This document shows positions 35,629-44,017 of a stretch of DNA of 64,000 nt, in pieces. Source of the stretch: Candidatus Limnocylindrales bacterium. Lineage in GTDB: Bacteria; Desulfobacterota; Binatia; UBA1149; CAITLU01. The stretch is from positions 536,484 to 600,483 of the forward strand of contig DASPNR010000042.1 of the NCBI GenBank assembly GCA_035626395.1. The letters are read 5' to 3'. The position numbers and the translations under genes are program-made. Within the stretch, counting starts at the first letter, position 1; every line of letters begins with the position of its first letter. The notes below the pieces were generated by a model. That model saw only the letters and a program-made list of their open reading frames with translations, made no database searches and had not been told where the DNA came from.

Positions 35629-37013
35629 TCACCAGGCGCCCGGCTGCGCGCGGCCACTGCCGCCTGCAGCCGGGCCTCATCGCCTGCTCCCGTCGCAACC
35701 TCTCCCAGCAAGCCCTGCTCGCGCAGGAAACCGGCAATGGCTTCGGCCACGACGGCGTGGCCGCCTGCGGTCAGGTGCACGTTGGCGGGGAAGAATACGG
35801 GATCGGCCGCCGTGGCGCGTGCGGCGGCGGCCGAAAGGGCCGGCGTCGTGTCGAGGTAGGGAAGGCCCAGCTCCCGCGACCTCGTCGCAAAATAGGCACG
35901 AAGGCGCTCGCTGTACTGGCGCATCAGCCGCTCGATGGAAGGATCCTCGAAGCGTGCCACCGAAGCGTAGGCCGTATACGCCGACGGCAGGTACACGAGC
36001 ACGGGCTGGAAACGGTGCTCCCGGCCCATCGCGCGCAGGCGCTCCAGACCTTCATCGAACAGGTCGGGCGTGATGCGCCCTTCGGCCAGCGCCTTGGCAA
36101 AAGTCACCTCGTCGCGGTCTCCGTTGCGGGAATTGAGCTCGAGGATCGTGCCGTCGGCGAGCCTGGCGTGGTAGCGGAAGTCGATCTCGCGCTTGCTGCT
36201 CTTGATGGCCATCCGCCAAGCCGACGCGGCAAGGAAGTTGATCGCAAGGCTATGGCGTCCAATTGCCGAGTCGCGCACGCCCGCGACGACGTGACAGGCG
36301 GCATCGGCGCCGAACGGACACACGTCGCGAGGGCCGCGGCCCTGGCGGGCGCTGCGATAGATCGATGCATCGCGGAAGTCGTTGCCTTCGTAGATCGTCA
36401 CCACGACCACCCGCGGCGACTTCGCCAGCCCGAAGCGCTCGAGGAGCTGAAGGTATTCGTAGAGCCCGCGGTTGGGCAGCGCCAGGTTGTACGTCGACGT
36501 CCGCAGCATGGGCGCGATGCGGGAAACCCACGTGCTGTCGGCGGACACCGCGGTGCAGAAAGTCAGCGAGTCTCCCACGGCGACAAGGTCTGCCTGCGCA
36601 GGCGCCGGCGCGGGGTTGCAGAAGCCCGCGCCATCCATCCGCACCGTCTTGACCACGCCCGGCTCGTCCACGGTCCAGGTGACCTCGGCCTCCGGTCGGT
36701 AGACCCACAGGATGTCGGCCGGCCCGCCGTCCGTTCGCGGCACCAGTACCGTGTCCTTGCGCGTGGGGAATTTCAGGCTCGATGCCAGTTTCGAGCGCAG
36801 GCGCGGCTCGAACTGCTCGAGCACCTCGAGTGGGATGGCTCTCGGGACCAGGCGCAGGGCCAGTTCCAGGGTGGCCAGGAACAGCACGGTGGCAAGAGCG
36901 AAGGTCGCGAGCGCGAAGCGTCTGGACTGGCTGCGTGGCACGGTTGCGGGCTCGCGGTGGTGGCTTCTACGCACGCGACATGTGCGGCGCAACTGCAGGA
37001 GAATCCGAAGCAT
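35616..37013 (-). CDS. membrane-anchored SGNH/GDSL-type hydrolase
   Basis: A 465-residue protein has one N-terminal membrane anchor (FALATFALATVLFLATLELAL, about residues 33-52) after a basic leader; the active domain is therefore periplasmic. SGNH elements are visible: DLVAVGDSLTFC (block I Ser), YEGNDFRD (the block III GxND, here EGND), and FPANVHLTAGGHAVVAEA near the C-terminus, which supplies the block V catalytic His. Such proteins commonly deacetylate or acetyl-transfer polysaccharides in the envelope. The start at ATG 37013 has no strong ribosome site; a GTG about 25 codons downstream is an alternative. It is flanked on both sides by outer-membrane barrel genes. Confidence 0.8.
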   Translation of the reverse strand: MLRILLQLRRTCRVRRSHHREPATVPRSQSRRFALATFALATVLFLATLELALRLVPRAIPLEVLEQFEPRLRSKLASSLKFPTRKDTVLVPRTDGGPADILWVYRPEAEVTWTVDEPGVVKTVRMDGAGFCNPAPAPAQADLVAVGDSLTFCTAVSADSTWVSRIAPMLRTSTYNLALPNRGLYEYLQLLERFGLAKSPRVVVVTIYEGNDFRDASIYRSARQGRGPRDVCPFGADAACHVVAGVRDSAIGRHSLAINFLAASAWRMAIKSSKREIDFRYHARLADGTILELNSRNGDRDEVTFAKALAEGRITPDLFDEGLERLRAMGREHRFQPVLVYLPSAYTAYASVARFEDPSIERLMRQYSERLRAYFATRSRELGLPYLDTTPALSAAAARATAADPVFFPANVHLTAGGHAVVAEAIAGFLREQGLLGEVATGAGDEARLQAAVAARSRAPGDQGR

Positions 37014-37076
37014 TGAGCAATGGCGCGGTGCGGCAGTTGTGCCCCCGAACGGTGGTCAACCCACGCCGGGGGTGCA

Positions 37077-37105
37077 TTGCGCCCCTTATCCTGGCGGCAT
37101 ATAGT
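37077..37105 (+). promoter_or_regulatory. sigma70-like promoter upstream of a barrel gene
   Basis: TTGCGC (37077-37082), a 17-base spacer and TATAGT (37100-37105) fit a sigma70 promoter facing the barrel gene at 37272. The transcript would have a leader of roughly 160 bases. Activity is untested. Confidence 0.45.
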
Positions 37106-37271
37106 TTGCCGCGGTTGTAGGGCGGGCCCCTCGTGGAACACCTGCCCGGTTGCCGGCGCAGGCGGGTGAGCCCGTCCCGGCGAGCGGATGAGTGGTGGTG
37201 GCGATCCCAGGCCTCGATGGCCGTCAGACGGATCACTCCGTATCTAACAACTTGGACTGGAGGGAGGAGGC

Positions 37272-37823
37272 ATGTCGGTGAAACGATTTGCAGCAGGGCT
37301 CACAGCTTTGTGCATCGCGGGTTGGGCAGCGGCGGCGTCGGCACAGACCGACGAAGGACGGTCGGGACCGTACATCGGCGCGGGCGCAACGTTCGCCATT
37401 GAAAACTTCGACAACAAGGCCGGCGGCGGCTTCGACAACAGCTGGGGCTACGACATCAAAGCGGGCTATCGCTTCAATCCCTTCTTTGCGCTGGAGGCGG
37501 AGTGGCAACATTTCACCGGTTTCGACGGCGCGGGTGACCCCGATCTGTGGATGATCGGCGCCAACGCCAAAGGCTTCATTCTCCCCGGACCGGTGCAGCC
37601 GTATGTTCTCGCCGGTCTCGGCTACGCCGGCAGCGACGAGCCCAACGGCGCCAATTCCAACAGCGAAACCGCGTTCGGTGCGCGCTTCGGCGCCGGCATC
37701 GACTTCTACGCTTCGCGCAACTTCGTGATCTACGCCGAAGCGGGGTACGTGCTCCCGTTCGGTGAGCTCGACCACTTCGGAGCCATACCTATCACGCTCG
37801 GCCTGCAGTGGCGCTTCTTCTAG
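37272..37823 (+). CDS. small outer-membrane beta-barrel protein
   Basis: A 183-residue protein starts at ATG 37272, with GGAGGGAGGAGG directly upstream. The signal peptide ends at about AAASAQ. The mature part begins with DEGRSGPYIGAGATFAIENF and contains the cluster's core motif NSWGYDIKAGYR, then ALEAEWQHFTGFD. Further barrel strands are PYVLAGLGYAGSDE, ARFGAGIDFYASRN and LGLQWRFF; the C-terminal Phe is typical for outer-membrane barrel assembly. It lacks the AGAYGE mature N-terminus of the next four genes. The length fits an eight-strand OmpA/OmpX-like barrel; the ligand is unknown. Confidence 0.85.
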   Translation: MSVKRFAAGLTALCIAGWAAAASAQTDEGRSGPYIGAGATFAIENFDNKAGGGFDNSWGYDIKAGYRFNPFFALEAEWQHFTGFDGAGDPDLWMIGANAKGFILPGPVQPYVLAGLGYAGSDEPNGANSNSETAFGARFGAGIDFYASRNFVIYAEAGYVLPFGELDHFGAIPITLGLQWRFF

Positions 37824-37893
37824 ACGCCGGCGACGCTGCGACAAACGGCATCGGAACCTTTCTCCGACGAAGGAAGAGGAGCAACGAGAGACG

Positions 37894-38622
37894 ATGATGA
37901 GGAAGAAATCGCTCGCATCCCTGATCTGCCTGTCATTGCTGGCGGGGCTGACGTCGCTCGCGCATGCCGGCGCCTACGGTGAGGAAGAAGAGATCTACGA
38001 GAGCCCACGTCCGGCGCCCGCGCCGCGCCGCCAGGAGCGGGTGGAGCGGCGCCGTGAGGTCTCCGACTACGCGCGCAGCGGGCCCTATCTGCAGGCCGGC
38101 GGTGTCTACGCCATCGAGAACATCGACGCCGATGTCTTCGTGGCAGGCTTCCCCGGCCCCGGCGTCTTCGGCGGTGAGTGGGACGACAGCTGGGGCTACA
38201 ACATCCGCGGCGGCTACCGTATCGGTCCGTGGGTGGCAGTCGAGGCGCAGTGGGAGCACTACCTCGATTTCGACTTCGACAAGGCGGACGTTCCGGTCGC
38301 CGGCGTCACCAGCGCCGGCCGCGATCTCGAATCCTACATCCTGACCGCCAATGGCAAGTTCTACCCGCTGCACGGAATGGTGCAGCCGTACGCGCTCATC
38401 GGCATGGGCTGGCACAACGCGCAGATGGAGCGCAGCCGGTTCCATGACTTCGACCACGATGCCTTCGCGTTTCGCTTCGGCCTCGGCGCGGACGTGTACT
38501 TCACGGACATGGTCGGCATGGCGGCCGAGGCTGGGTACGTGCTGCCGGTGACGGGAGAGCTGTCGGATCAGGACTTCGAGATCATTCCGATCAGCGTCAA
38601 TTTCTTCGTACGGTTCATGTAG
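37894..38622 (+). CDS. outer-membrane beta-barrel protein of the AGAYGE subgroup
   Basis: This 242-residue protein starts at ATG 37894. Its signal peptide ends LTSLAHA and the mature protein starts GAYGEEEE. An acidic/Pro/Arg-rich linker (SPRPAPAPRRQERVERR) follows before the barrel. The core motif DSWGYNIRGGYR then AVEAQWEHYLDFD matches the neighbours. Barrel strands continue with QPYALIGMGWHNAQMER, FRFGLGADVYFTD and end NFFVRFM. The subgroup (37894, 38681, 39646, 40632) shares the same N-terminal AGAYG and similar linkers, implying recent tandem duplication. No ligand-binding clue is visible. Confidence 0.87.
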   Translation: MMRKKSLASLICLSLLAGLTSLAHAGAYGEEEEIYESPRPAPAPRRQERVERRREVSDYARSGPYLQAGGVYAIENIDADVFVAGFPGPGVFGGEWDDSWGYNIRGGYRIGPWVAVEAQWEHYLDFDFDKADVPVAGVTSAGRDLESYILTANGKFYPLHGMVQPYALIGMGWHNAQMERSRFHDFDHDAFAFRFGLGADVYFTDMVGMAAEAGYVLPVTGELSDQDFEIIPISVNFFVRFM

Positions 38623-38680
38623 CAGCCGGGCAGTGACGGGCGATGTCCGGCCAAACGCGACGATGTGGAATGACCGGAGG

Positions 38681-39346
38681 ATGAATCGCTCGCTCCATCT
38701 GTTGACGGCGCTGGCGCTGCTGTCGGCCGCAGCGCAGTCATTCGCCGGTGCCTACGGCCAGAGCGGGCATGCAGCCGGCAGGTCGCAGCCTGCGAAGGAA
38801 ACGAGCGCGCTTTACGTGGAGACGCGAGTCCGGATCGACGATCCCGCCAGGTCCGGGCCGTATCTGCAGATCGGCGGGGCGTATGGCGTCGAGGCCCTCG
38901 ACGTCGACGGATACGCAGCGGATTGGCAGGACTCGTGGGGCTACGACATTCGCGGCGGCTACCGGTCGCACGCGATGTTCGCGACTGAGGTCGAATGGCA
39001 GCACTACCTCGGCTTCGACGGCCGCCCATCGAGCGCCGCTGCCGGCAGCGGCGCCGAGATCGAGGCGTCGATGCTCAGCTTCAACGGCAAGCTCTATCCG
39101 ATGAGCGGCCGTGTTCAGCCGTTCCTGCTGACGGGCGTCGGATGGCAGAACGTCGAGCAGAGACGGGGCTTCGAAGAGGATGGACTGTCGCTGCGCTTCG
39201 GCGCGGGTGTGGATGTCTATGTAACCTCCAACGTCGGCGTGGCCGTCGAGGGAGGTTATGTGTGGCCGGTGAGCTCGCAGCTTGCCGATGCGGAAGAGGT
39301 CAACATAATCCCTGTGAATGCGAGCATATTCGTTCGCTTCATGTAG
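38681..39346 (+). CDS. outer-membrane beta-barrel protein of the AGAYGE subgroup
   Basis: A protein of about 221 residues has a signal peptide ending AAAQSFA and a mature N-terminus GAYGQSGH. The ATG at 38681 follows GGAGG with no spacer, so ATG 38663 or GTG 38633 may be the true start. The core block DSWGYDIRGGYR then ATEVEWQHYLGFD aligns with the neighbours. PFLLTGVGWQNVEQR and LRFGAGVDVYVTS continue the barrel, which ends IFVRFM. It lies 58 bases after the previous barrel gene on the same strand, and transcripts may run through. Confidence 0.83.
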   Translation: MNRSLHLLTALALLSAAAQSFAGAYGQSGHAAGRSQPAKETSALYVETRVRIDDPARSGPYLQIGGAYGVEALDVDGYAADWQDSWGYDIRGGYRSHAMFATEVEWQHYLGFDGRPSSAAAGSGAEIEASMLSFNGKLYPMSGRVQPFLLTGVGWQNVEQRRGFEEDGLSLRFGAGVDVYVTSNVGVAVEGGYVWPVSSQLADAEEVNIIPVNASIFVRFM

Positions 39347-39479
39347 GGACGGTGTCTGCGGGGTCGGTCGGCATGATCCGGCCCGGCCTTGCTAGCCCGG
39401 CGCATCTGCTACTCCTCGGATGTGCCGGTCATATGGAGGTTGACAGACCTCTGCTGGGACTTACGGGTGGGCACAGGAA

Positions 39480-39508
39480 TTGATCCCTATGCCTTTTGCC
39501 TGTTAAGT
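39480..39508 (+). promoter_or_regulatory. possible promoter in the barrel cluster
   Basis: TTGATC (39480-39485), a 17-base spacer and TTAAGT (39503-39508) could form a sigma70-type promoter for the barrel gene at 39646. The match to consensus is modest. The 299-base gap around it (39347-39645) contains no other recognisable feature. Confidence 0.3.
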
Positions 39509-39645
39509 TAGGAGTGTCCGATCGAAATCGATAGAGCGGAGACGCTTCCGAGATCGAATCACCACCATCGCGACCGTCCGAAAAGGAGGCCTTTTCCCGC
39601 AAGACGGTCGCTGTGCTGAAAATCGTAAGGGAAGGGAAGATCATC

Positions 39646-40365
39646 ATGAACAAAAAATTCGCCTCGTTGTTTTGTGCCACCTTGATGGTCGGCTCCGCTT
39701 CGTTGGCGTTCGCCGGCGCGTACGGTGAGCGCGAGGAGCCGACGGAAATGCCGGCACCCGCGCCGGCACCGCGTCCTGCGCCGGAGCGTACCGAGGTCGA
39801 GGAAGAGTTCCGTGCCGGCCCGTACTTCGGCGTCGGCGGTCTCTACGCCATCGAGTTCTTCGACATTCCTCGCCGCAACGGCGGAGCTCCTTATGTCGTT
39901 CCGCGAGACGACGACGAGACTTACGACAACAGCTGGGGCTACAAGGCCTATGCCGGATATCGGGTCGCTCCGATGTTCGCCGTCGAGGCGATGTGGGAGC
40001 ATTTCCTGAACTTCCGCAGCGATGAGGGTCCGGGGCCCGACAGGGGCGCCGATCAGTACGCCTGGATGCTCAGCGTCAGCGGAAAGTTCTTCCCGATCCA
40101 AGGGAATATCGAGCCGTACATCGGCTTCGGCGCGGGCTGGGAGTACACGGATGCGAAGGACCAGCAGAATCCGGTGTTCGGTGTGCCGCGTGGCTTCAAC
40201 GGCGACGCTCTGGCTCTTCGGCCGGCGGTCGGCGTCGACTTCTACTTCACCGACAACGTAGGTATGAATCTCGACGTCGCGTACATCTGGCCGGTATGGG
40301 GCGACCCATCGTCTCGCGACATCGACATCCTGCCGTTCAGCTTGAGCGCGTTCTTCCGCTTCTAG
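39646..40365 (+). CDS. outer-membrane beta-barrel protein of the AGAYGE subgroup
   Basis: A 239-residue protein starts at ATG 39646, supported by AAGGGAAG upstream; an ATG-like start 11 codons earlier is unlikely. The signal peptide ends SASLAFA and the mature part begins GAYGEREEPTE, with a Pro-Ala-rich linker (PAPAPAPRPAPERTE). The core block NSWGYKAYAGYR then AVEAMWEHFLNF matches the paralogues. The barrel ends LSAFFRF with the C-terminal Phe. It carries an extra loop (PRRNGGAPYVVPRDDDETYD) before the core motif, a difference that may be surface-exposed. A strong terminator follows at 40390. Confidence 0.88.
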   Translation: MNKKFASLFCATLMVGSASLAFAGAYGEREEPTEMPAPAPAPRPAPERTEVEEEFRAGPYFGVGGLYAIEFFDIPRRNGGAPYVVPRDDDETYDNSWGYKAYAGYRVAPMFAVEAMWEHFLNFRSDEGPGPDRGADQYAWMLSVSGKFFPIQGNIEPYIGFGAGWEYTDAKDQQNPVFGVPRGFNGDALALRPAVGVDFYFTDNVGMNLDVAYIWPVWGDPSSRDIDILPFSLSAFFRF

Positions 40366-40389
40366 GAGGCGGCAACCGCTTCGACACGA

Positions 40390-40421
40390 GGCCGGCCCGG
40401 GCAACCGGGCCGGCCTTTTTT
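40390..40421 (+). terminator. strong intrinsic terminator
   Basis: GGCCGGCCCGG (40390-40400) pairs perfectly with CCGGGCCGGCC (40405-40415) around a GCAA loop and is followed by six T (40416-40421). It lies 25 bases after the barrel gene ending at 40365. Confidence 0.9.
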
Positions 40422-40631
40422 CATGGTCGGCACGCACGTTCGCGACGCCGGTCGCGGTGCCTGCCGGCCATCCCGTCATGCAGGAGCCGCTGCCCGCTGG
40501 CGTTGCCCTCCTGGGCTTCGATAGCTAGACTCGAATTCGGACGCGCGGCGGTGAGGTGGCTCGCAACGAGGCGGTCCCATGGACCGGTGCTCAGCGGCTG
40601 CGCGAAATCAGCCACAGGAGGATCGAAGAAG

Positions 40632-41315
40632 ATGAGGTTGAAGACCAGGTACGTCTCCGCGCTTTGCACCTTGGCGCTGGTTGGCACGAGCACGATGGCC
40701 TTCGCAGGCGCATACGGCGAGGACGAGACGGCCGTCGAAACGCCCGCTGCTCCTTCGGCTCCGCCAGCCACCGTCACCCAGACCGCGGCGCCCACGGAAA
40801 TCCAGTACGGCATGGGCCCCTACGTCGGCATCGGTTATGCACTCGGCCTCGACAGCTTCTCCCCGGGCGACTTCATCCAGGACGAGAGGGCCAGCAACGG
40901 CTACAACGTCCGCGGCGGCTATCGCTTCCTCAAATGGATGGCGGTCGAGGCGCTGTGGGAGAATTACGTGGAATGGGACTTCGATCCCTTCGGCCATTTC
41001 GAAGCGTGGACAGCGACGGTCAATGGCAAGTTCATCTATGGAACGCACGCCGTGCAACCCTATCTTGCCGTCGGCGGCGGTCTGATGCGCGGCCAGCGCT
41101 CCTATCGCGACGAGAAGGGAAAGTCGGTCGACCCCAACGCCAACCGCTCCACCGATCGGGACCTGGACTTCCTCCTGCGTGGCGGAATCGGCGCAGACCT
41201 CTACCTGACGGAATGGCTCGCCATCAATCTGGAGGCCGCCTACAACTTGCCGTTCGGTGAGCTGGAGGATTACGATTTCGTCGGAATGACGGGAGGTCTC
41301 GGCTTCCACTTCTGA
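40632..41315 (+). CDS. outer-membrane beta-barrel protein of the AGAYGE subgroup
   Basis: This 227-residue protein starts at ATG 40632; AGGAGG lies about 11 bases upstream. The signal peptide ends TSTMAFA and the mature part begins GAYGEDETAVE, followed by a Pro/Ala/Thr linker. The core block NGYNVRGGYR then AVEALWENYVEWD aligns with the others, and LRGGIGADLYLTE and GGLGFHF close the barrel. Sequence divergence is larger than among its neighbours. A bidirectional terminator at 41359 separates it from the convergent barrel gene at 41418. Confidence 0.87.
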   Translation: MRLKTRYVSALCTLALVGTSTMAFAGAYGEDETAVETPAAPSAPPATVTQTAAPTEIQYGMGPYVGIGYALGLDSFSPGDFIQDERASNGYNVRGGYRFLKWMAVEALWENYVEWDFDPFGHFEAWTATVNGKFIYGTHAVQPYLAVGGGLMRGQRSYRDEKGKSVDPNANRSTDRDLDFLLRGGIGADLYLTEWLAINLEAAYNLPFGELEDYDFVGMTGGLGFHF

Positions 41316-41358
41316 TCGATCGTACGCGGCGTCGCGAGGCGAGCCCGCAATCGGCATG

Positions 41359-41394
41359 AAAAAAGCCCCGAGGCATCGTGCCTCGGGGCTTTTT
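41359..41394. terminator. bidirectional intrinsic terminator
   Basis: AGCCCCGAGGCA (41364-41375) pairs perfectly with TGCCTCGGGGCT (41379-41390) around a TCG loop. Six A precede the stem (41359-41364) and a T run follows it (41390-41394), so it can stop the convergent transcripts of the barrel genes at 40632 and 41418. Confidence 0.93.
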
Positions 41395-41417
41395 CGTTGC
41401 AGCCGCAGGGTCGGCAG

Positions 41418-42251
41418 CTACTCGACGATGATGCCGCCGAAGTCGCCGCCGCCGCTGATCTCTCCCTGTCCGAAGAAGTCGTAGAAGCCTACGACCACGG
41501 TGGCCTGCACCGTGTCGACCGCCTGATCGAGCACATCGAAATAGCGCTGCCATTCGGTGCGGATCAGCACGTTGCGGTGCACGCGGAACTGCAGGCCGGC
41601 GCTGACCGTCAGCGCCTCGCCGCTGTCCTCGCGCGGCGAAAGTGCACGGCCGCTGCGGCCGACCAGACCGCAGTCGGTGCCGACGCCGGCGCTGCGGCAG
41701 CTGACGTCCTGATCGCTGTCGTAGATGAACACGCCGATGCCGCCGATGCCGGCAACCCACGGTGTGCCGAGGTCGTGCCACACACGGATGCGAGCCTCGA
41801 TGCCGTTGGCCTCCACGTCGGCGTCGTCCTCGTCGCCGATGACGCCGCCGGCGTCCTCATCGGTGATGCTGAAGCCGCCGAGATCAGTGTAGCCGACTTC
41901 GAGGCCGCCCCATTCCGCGATGCGGTAGCCGCCGAAGGCGGTCCAGAGGAAGTCGCTGTCGTCGCCGACGTCGTCGACGGTGAAGCTCGGATCGTACGCG
42001 TCGGAATTGTCTTCGGCTTCCCAGAACGCCCAGCCAACGCCGCCGCCGGCGTAGAAGCCTCTCTGCTTGGCCTCCGGCTCTTCGGCCTTCTTCTCGCCGG
42101 TGGCGGGATCACCTGGCGCTGCTCCTTCGACGGCCACGCCGCCGGCCGGCGCTCCTTCGACGACGATGTCGTCGGCGGCCTGGGCCCGCGCTGCCAACAC
42201 GAGCGCCAGCCCAAGAAGCGACGAGCCGAAAACCCATGCCCTCTTCTTCAT
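41418..42251 (-). CDS. outer-membrane beta-barrel protein (OmpA/OmpW-like), diverged cluster member
   Basis: A 277-residue protein starts at ATG 42251, with AGGAGGAG upstream. The signal peptide ends ALVLAARAQA and the mature part begins ADDIVVEGAP, followed by an Ala/Gly/Pro/Glu linker. The barrel has GFYAGGGVGWAFWEAE, TAFGGYRIAEWGGLEVGYTDLGGF, then ALTVSAGLQFRVHRNVLIRTEW. The GYRxxxxxGLEVGY block resembles the OmpA-like transmembrane fold and is only loosely related to the six plus-strand paralogues. The tail GGDFGGIIVE is not a classic aromatic end. It is convergent with the rest of the cluster and probably separately regulated. Confidence 0.82.
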   Translation of the reverse strand: MKKRAWVFGSSLLGLALVLAARAQAADDIVVEGAPAGGVAVEGAAPGDPATGEKKAEEPEAKQRGFYAGGGVGWAFWEAEDNSDAYDPSFTVDDVGDDSDFLWTAFGGYRIAEWGGLEVGYTDLGGFSITDEDAGGVIGDEDDADVEANGIEARIRVWHDLGTPWVAGIGGIGVFIYDSDQDVSCRSAGVGTDCGLVGRSGRALSPREDSGEALTVSAGLQFRVHRNVLIRTEWQRYFDVLDQAVDTVQATVVVGFYDFFGQGEISGGGDFGGIIVE

Positions 42252-42374
42252 CGATCTCCTCCTGGATTGTGTGTGCGTGGCGAAATGCCTCGTCCTGGAG
42301 GCATCCGTCACGCGATCGAGACGTCAGGATGACCTGCGAGTATTACCATCCAGCCCACCGGTGGGCAATGGCGC

Positions 42375-43040
42375 CTAGCTGGAGGACGGGCCTCGAGGAC
42401 GTGCCAGTGCGCCCATGGCACGCACCAGCTGATCGCGCAGTACGGTGTCGGTCTTGGCCGTCCAGCCCGACGTCTGCGCCAGGAACGGCCGCAGCAGATT
42501 GAAACCGAGGACCGCGCTCATCAGCAGCGTGGTGGTCGCGGCCGCATCGGTTCGCGTGGCACCGGGCATGCCCTCGCGAAACTTGTCGATCATCGCGTCG
42601 AGCGCCGCCCGGTCGGGCTCGTGCGAGCACTCTTCGACCGTCAGCAGCCCCGTCAGAAGGCCCCATGCCAGAAGGCGAGCCAGCCCCGGCTTTCGAGCGA
42701 AGGTATCGAAGACCACGCGCACGGCCGGAGCGTCGGGGTCCCAGAAGTGACCGGCGTCCTGGATGCGGCGGATCTCGCGGCCCATTTCGCGCAGCGTGCG
42801 CTGCAGCACGGCACGCAGCAGGCCTTCCTTGCCGCCGAAGTAGTGATGGATCAGGCCGAAGGAGATGCCGGCCTCGCGCCCGAGCTCGGCCAGGCCGAAG
42901 CCGTCGGGGCCCTTGCTGTCGAGGAGGGCCTCGGCGGCATCGAGGATGTCCTTGATGGTCTGCTCGCGGTTGCGTGGCCGGGGGCTTCGCGCACCGCTGC
43001 CCGCGCGCGAAGCCCTTGCCGGTGTCGGACTCTTCGGCAC
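42375..43040 (-). CDS. TetR-family transcriptional regulator
   Basis: This 221-residue regulator has a basic N-terminal leader, then the TetR helix-turn-helix: ILDAAEALLDSKGPDGFGLAELGREAGISFGLIHHYF, where the recognition helix is about residues 50-60. The C-terminal 150 residues are the ligand-binding helical domain (AVRVVFDTFARKPGLARLLAWGLL). It lies 18 bases after the stop of the MaoC gene on the same strand, so the regulator is probably transcribed with the hydratase and dehydrogenase genes it is likely to control. An acyl-CoA or steroid-like ligand is an inference from the context. Confidence 0.9.
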   Translation of the reverse strand: MPKSPTPARASRAGSGARSPRPRNREQTIKDILDAAEALLDSKGPDGFGLAELGREAGISFGLIHHYFGGKEGLLRAVLQRTLREMGREIRRIQDAGHFWDPDAPAVRVVFDTFARKPGLARLLAWGLLTGLLTVEECSHEPDRAALDAMIDKFREGMPGATRTDAAATTTLLMSAVLGFNLLRPFLAQTSGWTAKTDTVLRDQLVRAMGALARPRGPSSS

Positions 43041-43058
43041 TTCGTTCTCCGTGGCGCG

Positions 43059-43922
43059 TTACCGGATCGTCGCGCGAGCGTTCTTGACCACCGCCAGCCC
43101 GCGCTCCTTCACCTTGGCCTCGCACAGGATGTCGGTGTCCGACTCCTTCCACATCTCCACGACGATCGTCTCGCCCGGCATCACCGGCGCCGAGAACCGC
43201 GCCTTGATGGAACGGAAGCGCGTGGGGTCGCCGTCGCAGTAGGCGTCGATGATGGCGCGCCCGACGTTTCCGTACGTGCACATGCCGTGCAGGATGGGGC
43301 GCTCGAAGCCGCCGAATGCGGCGAACTGAGGGTCGATGTGCAGCGGATTATAGTCGCCGCTGAGGCGATAGATGATGGCCTGGTGCTGCAGCGTCGGATA
43401 CTCGCGCACCTCGTCGGCTGGCCGCGACGGCGCCTCATTGCCCGCCGCCGGACCGGAGGGGCCGCCGAAGCCGCCTTCGCCGCGCACGAAGATGCCGAAC
43501 TCGTTGCGGAACAGCGGCCTGCCGCTCTTCTCGTTCGTCACGGCCTCGAGCGTCACCAGCGCGCCCTTGCCCTTGTCGTAGATGCCGGTGACGGTGGCCG
43601 AGGTGACGGTCTCGGCGCGCGTCGGCACCTCGTCGCAGAGGATCTCGGTGGACTGCTCGCCGTGCAGGATCATCATCGGATTGATCTCGAAGCCCGGCAC
43701 CGACAGCACCCCGGTCAGCGCAGGAAAGGCGGGGATGACGCCCCAGGTCGGAATGACCTTCAATTGGTTCTCGTACGTGTAGCGCAGGACGTTGTCGCTG
43801 ACCGGCGACTCGCCCACGCCCACGCCGAGCCCGAGCGCGTAGAGAATGATGTCGCGCTCCTTCCAGTCGAAGGGCATGTCGGCCAGCTTCTGCCCCAGCA
43901 CTCTGTTGACGTCGATCGACAT
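43059..43922 (-). CDS. 2-enoyl-CoA hydratase 2 (MaoC-type, MFE2-like)
   Basis: This 287-residue double hot-dog hydratase starts at ATG 43922, with AAAAGGAG upstream. It resembles the hydratase half of eukaryotic peroxisomal multifunctional enzyme 2: DWKERDIILYALGLGVG at the N-terminus and the C-terminal hydratase-2 motif YRLSGDYNPLHIDPQFA, containing the catalytic Asp and His (DYNPLHID), followed by FERPILHGMCTYGN. It should hydrate trans-2-enoyl-CoA to the (R)-3-hydroxyacyl-CoA. The adjacent SDR gene encodes the dehydrogenase that would then act, so two separate genes replace the fused animal enzyme. Confidence 0.92.
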   Translation of the reverse strand: MSIDVNRVLGQKLADMPFDWKERDIILYALGLGVGVGESPVSDNVLRYTYENQLKVIPTWGVIPAFPALTGVLSVPGFEINPMMILHGEQSTEILCDEVPTRAETVTSATVTGIYDKGKGALVTLEAVTNEKSGRPLFRNEFGIFVRGEGGFGGPSGPAAGNEAPSRPADEVREYPTLQHQAIIYRLSGDYNPLHIDPQFAAFGGFERPILHGMCTYGNVGRAIIDAYCDGDPTRFRSIKARFSAPVMPGETIVVEMWKESDTDILCEAKVKERGLAVVKNARATIR

Positions 43923-43961
43923 GAAATCTCCTTTTGGAAGTGAATGCGTCGAAGAAGGAGT

Positions 43962-43995
43962 CGGCACCTTTCCCGGCCTGGCAGGAAAGGTGCCG
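43962..43995 (-). terminator. 12-bp inverted repeat between SDR and hydratase genes
   Basis: CGGCACCTTTCC (43962-43973) pairs perfectly with GGAAAGGTGCCG (43984-43995). Reading leftward it follows the SDR gene stop at 44018 and precedes the hydratase start at 43922. There is no strong U-tract, so it may attenuate or stabilise the transcript rather than terminate it. Confidence 0.5.
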
Positions 43996-44017
43996 AAACA
44001 CTTCTCTGGCAGCGTCG

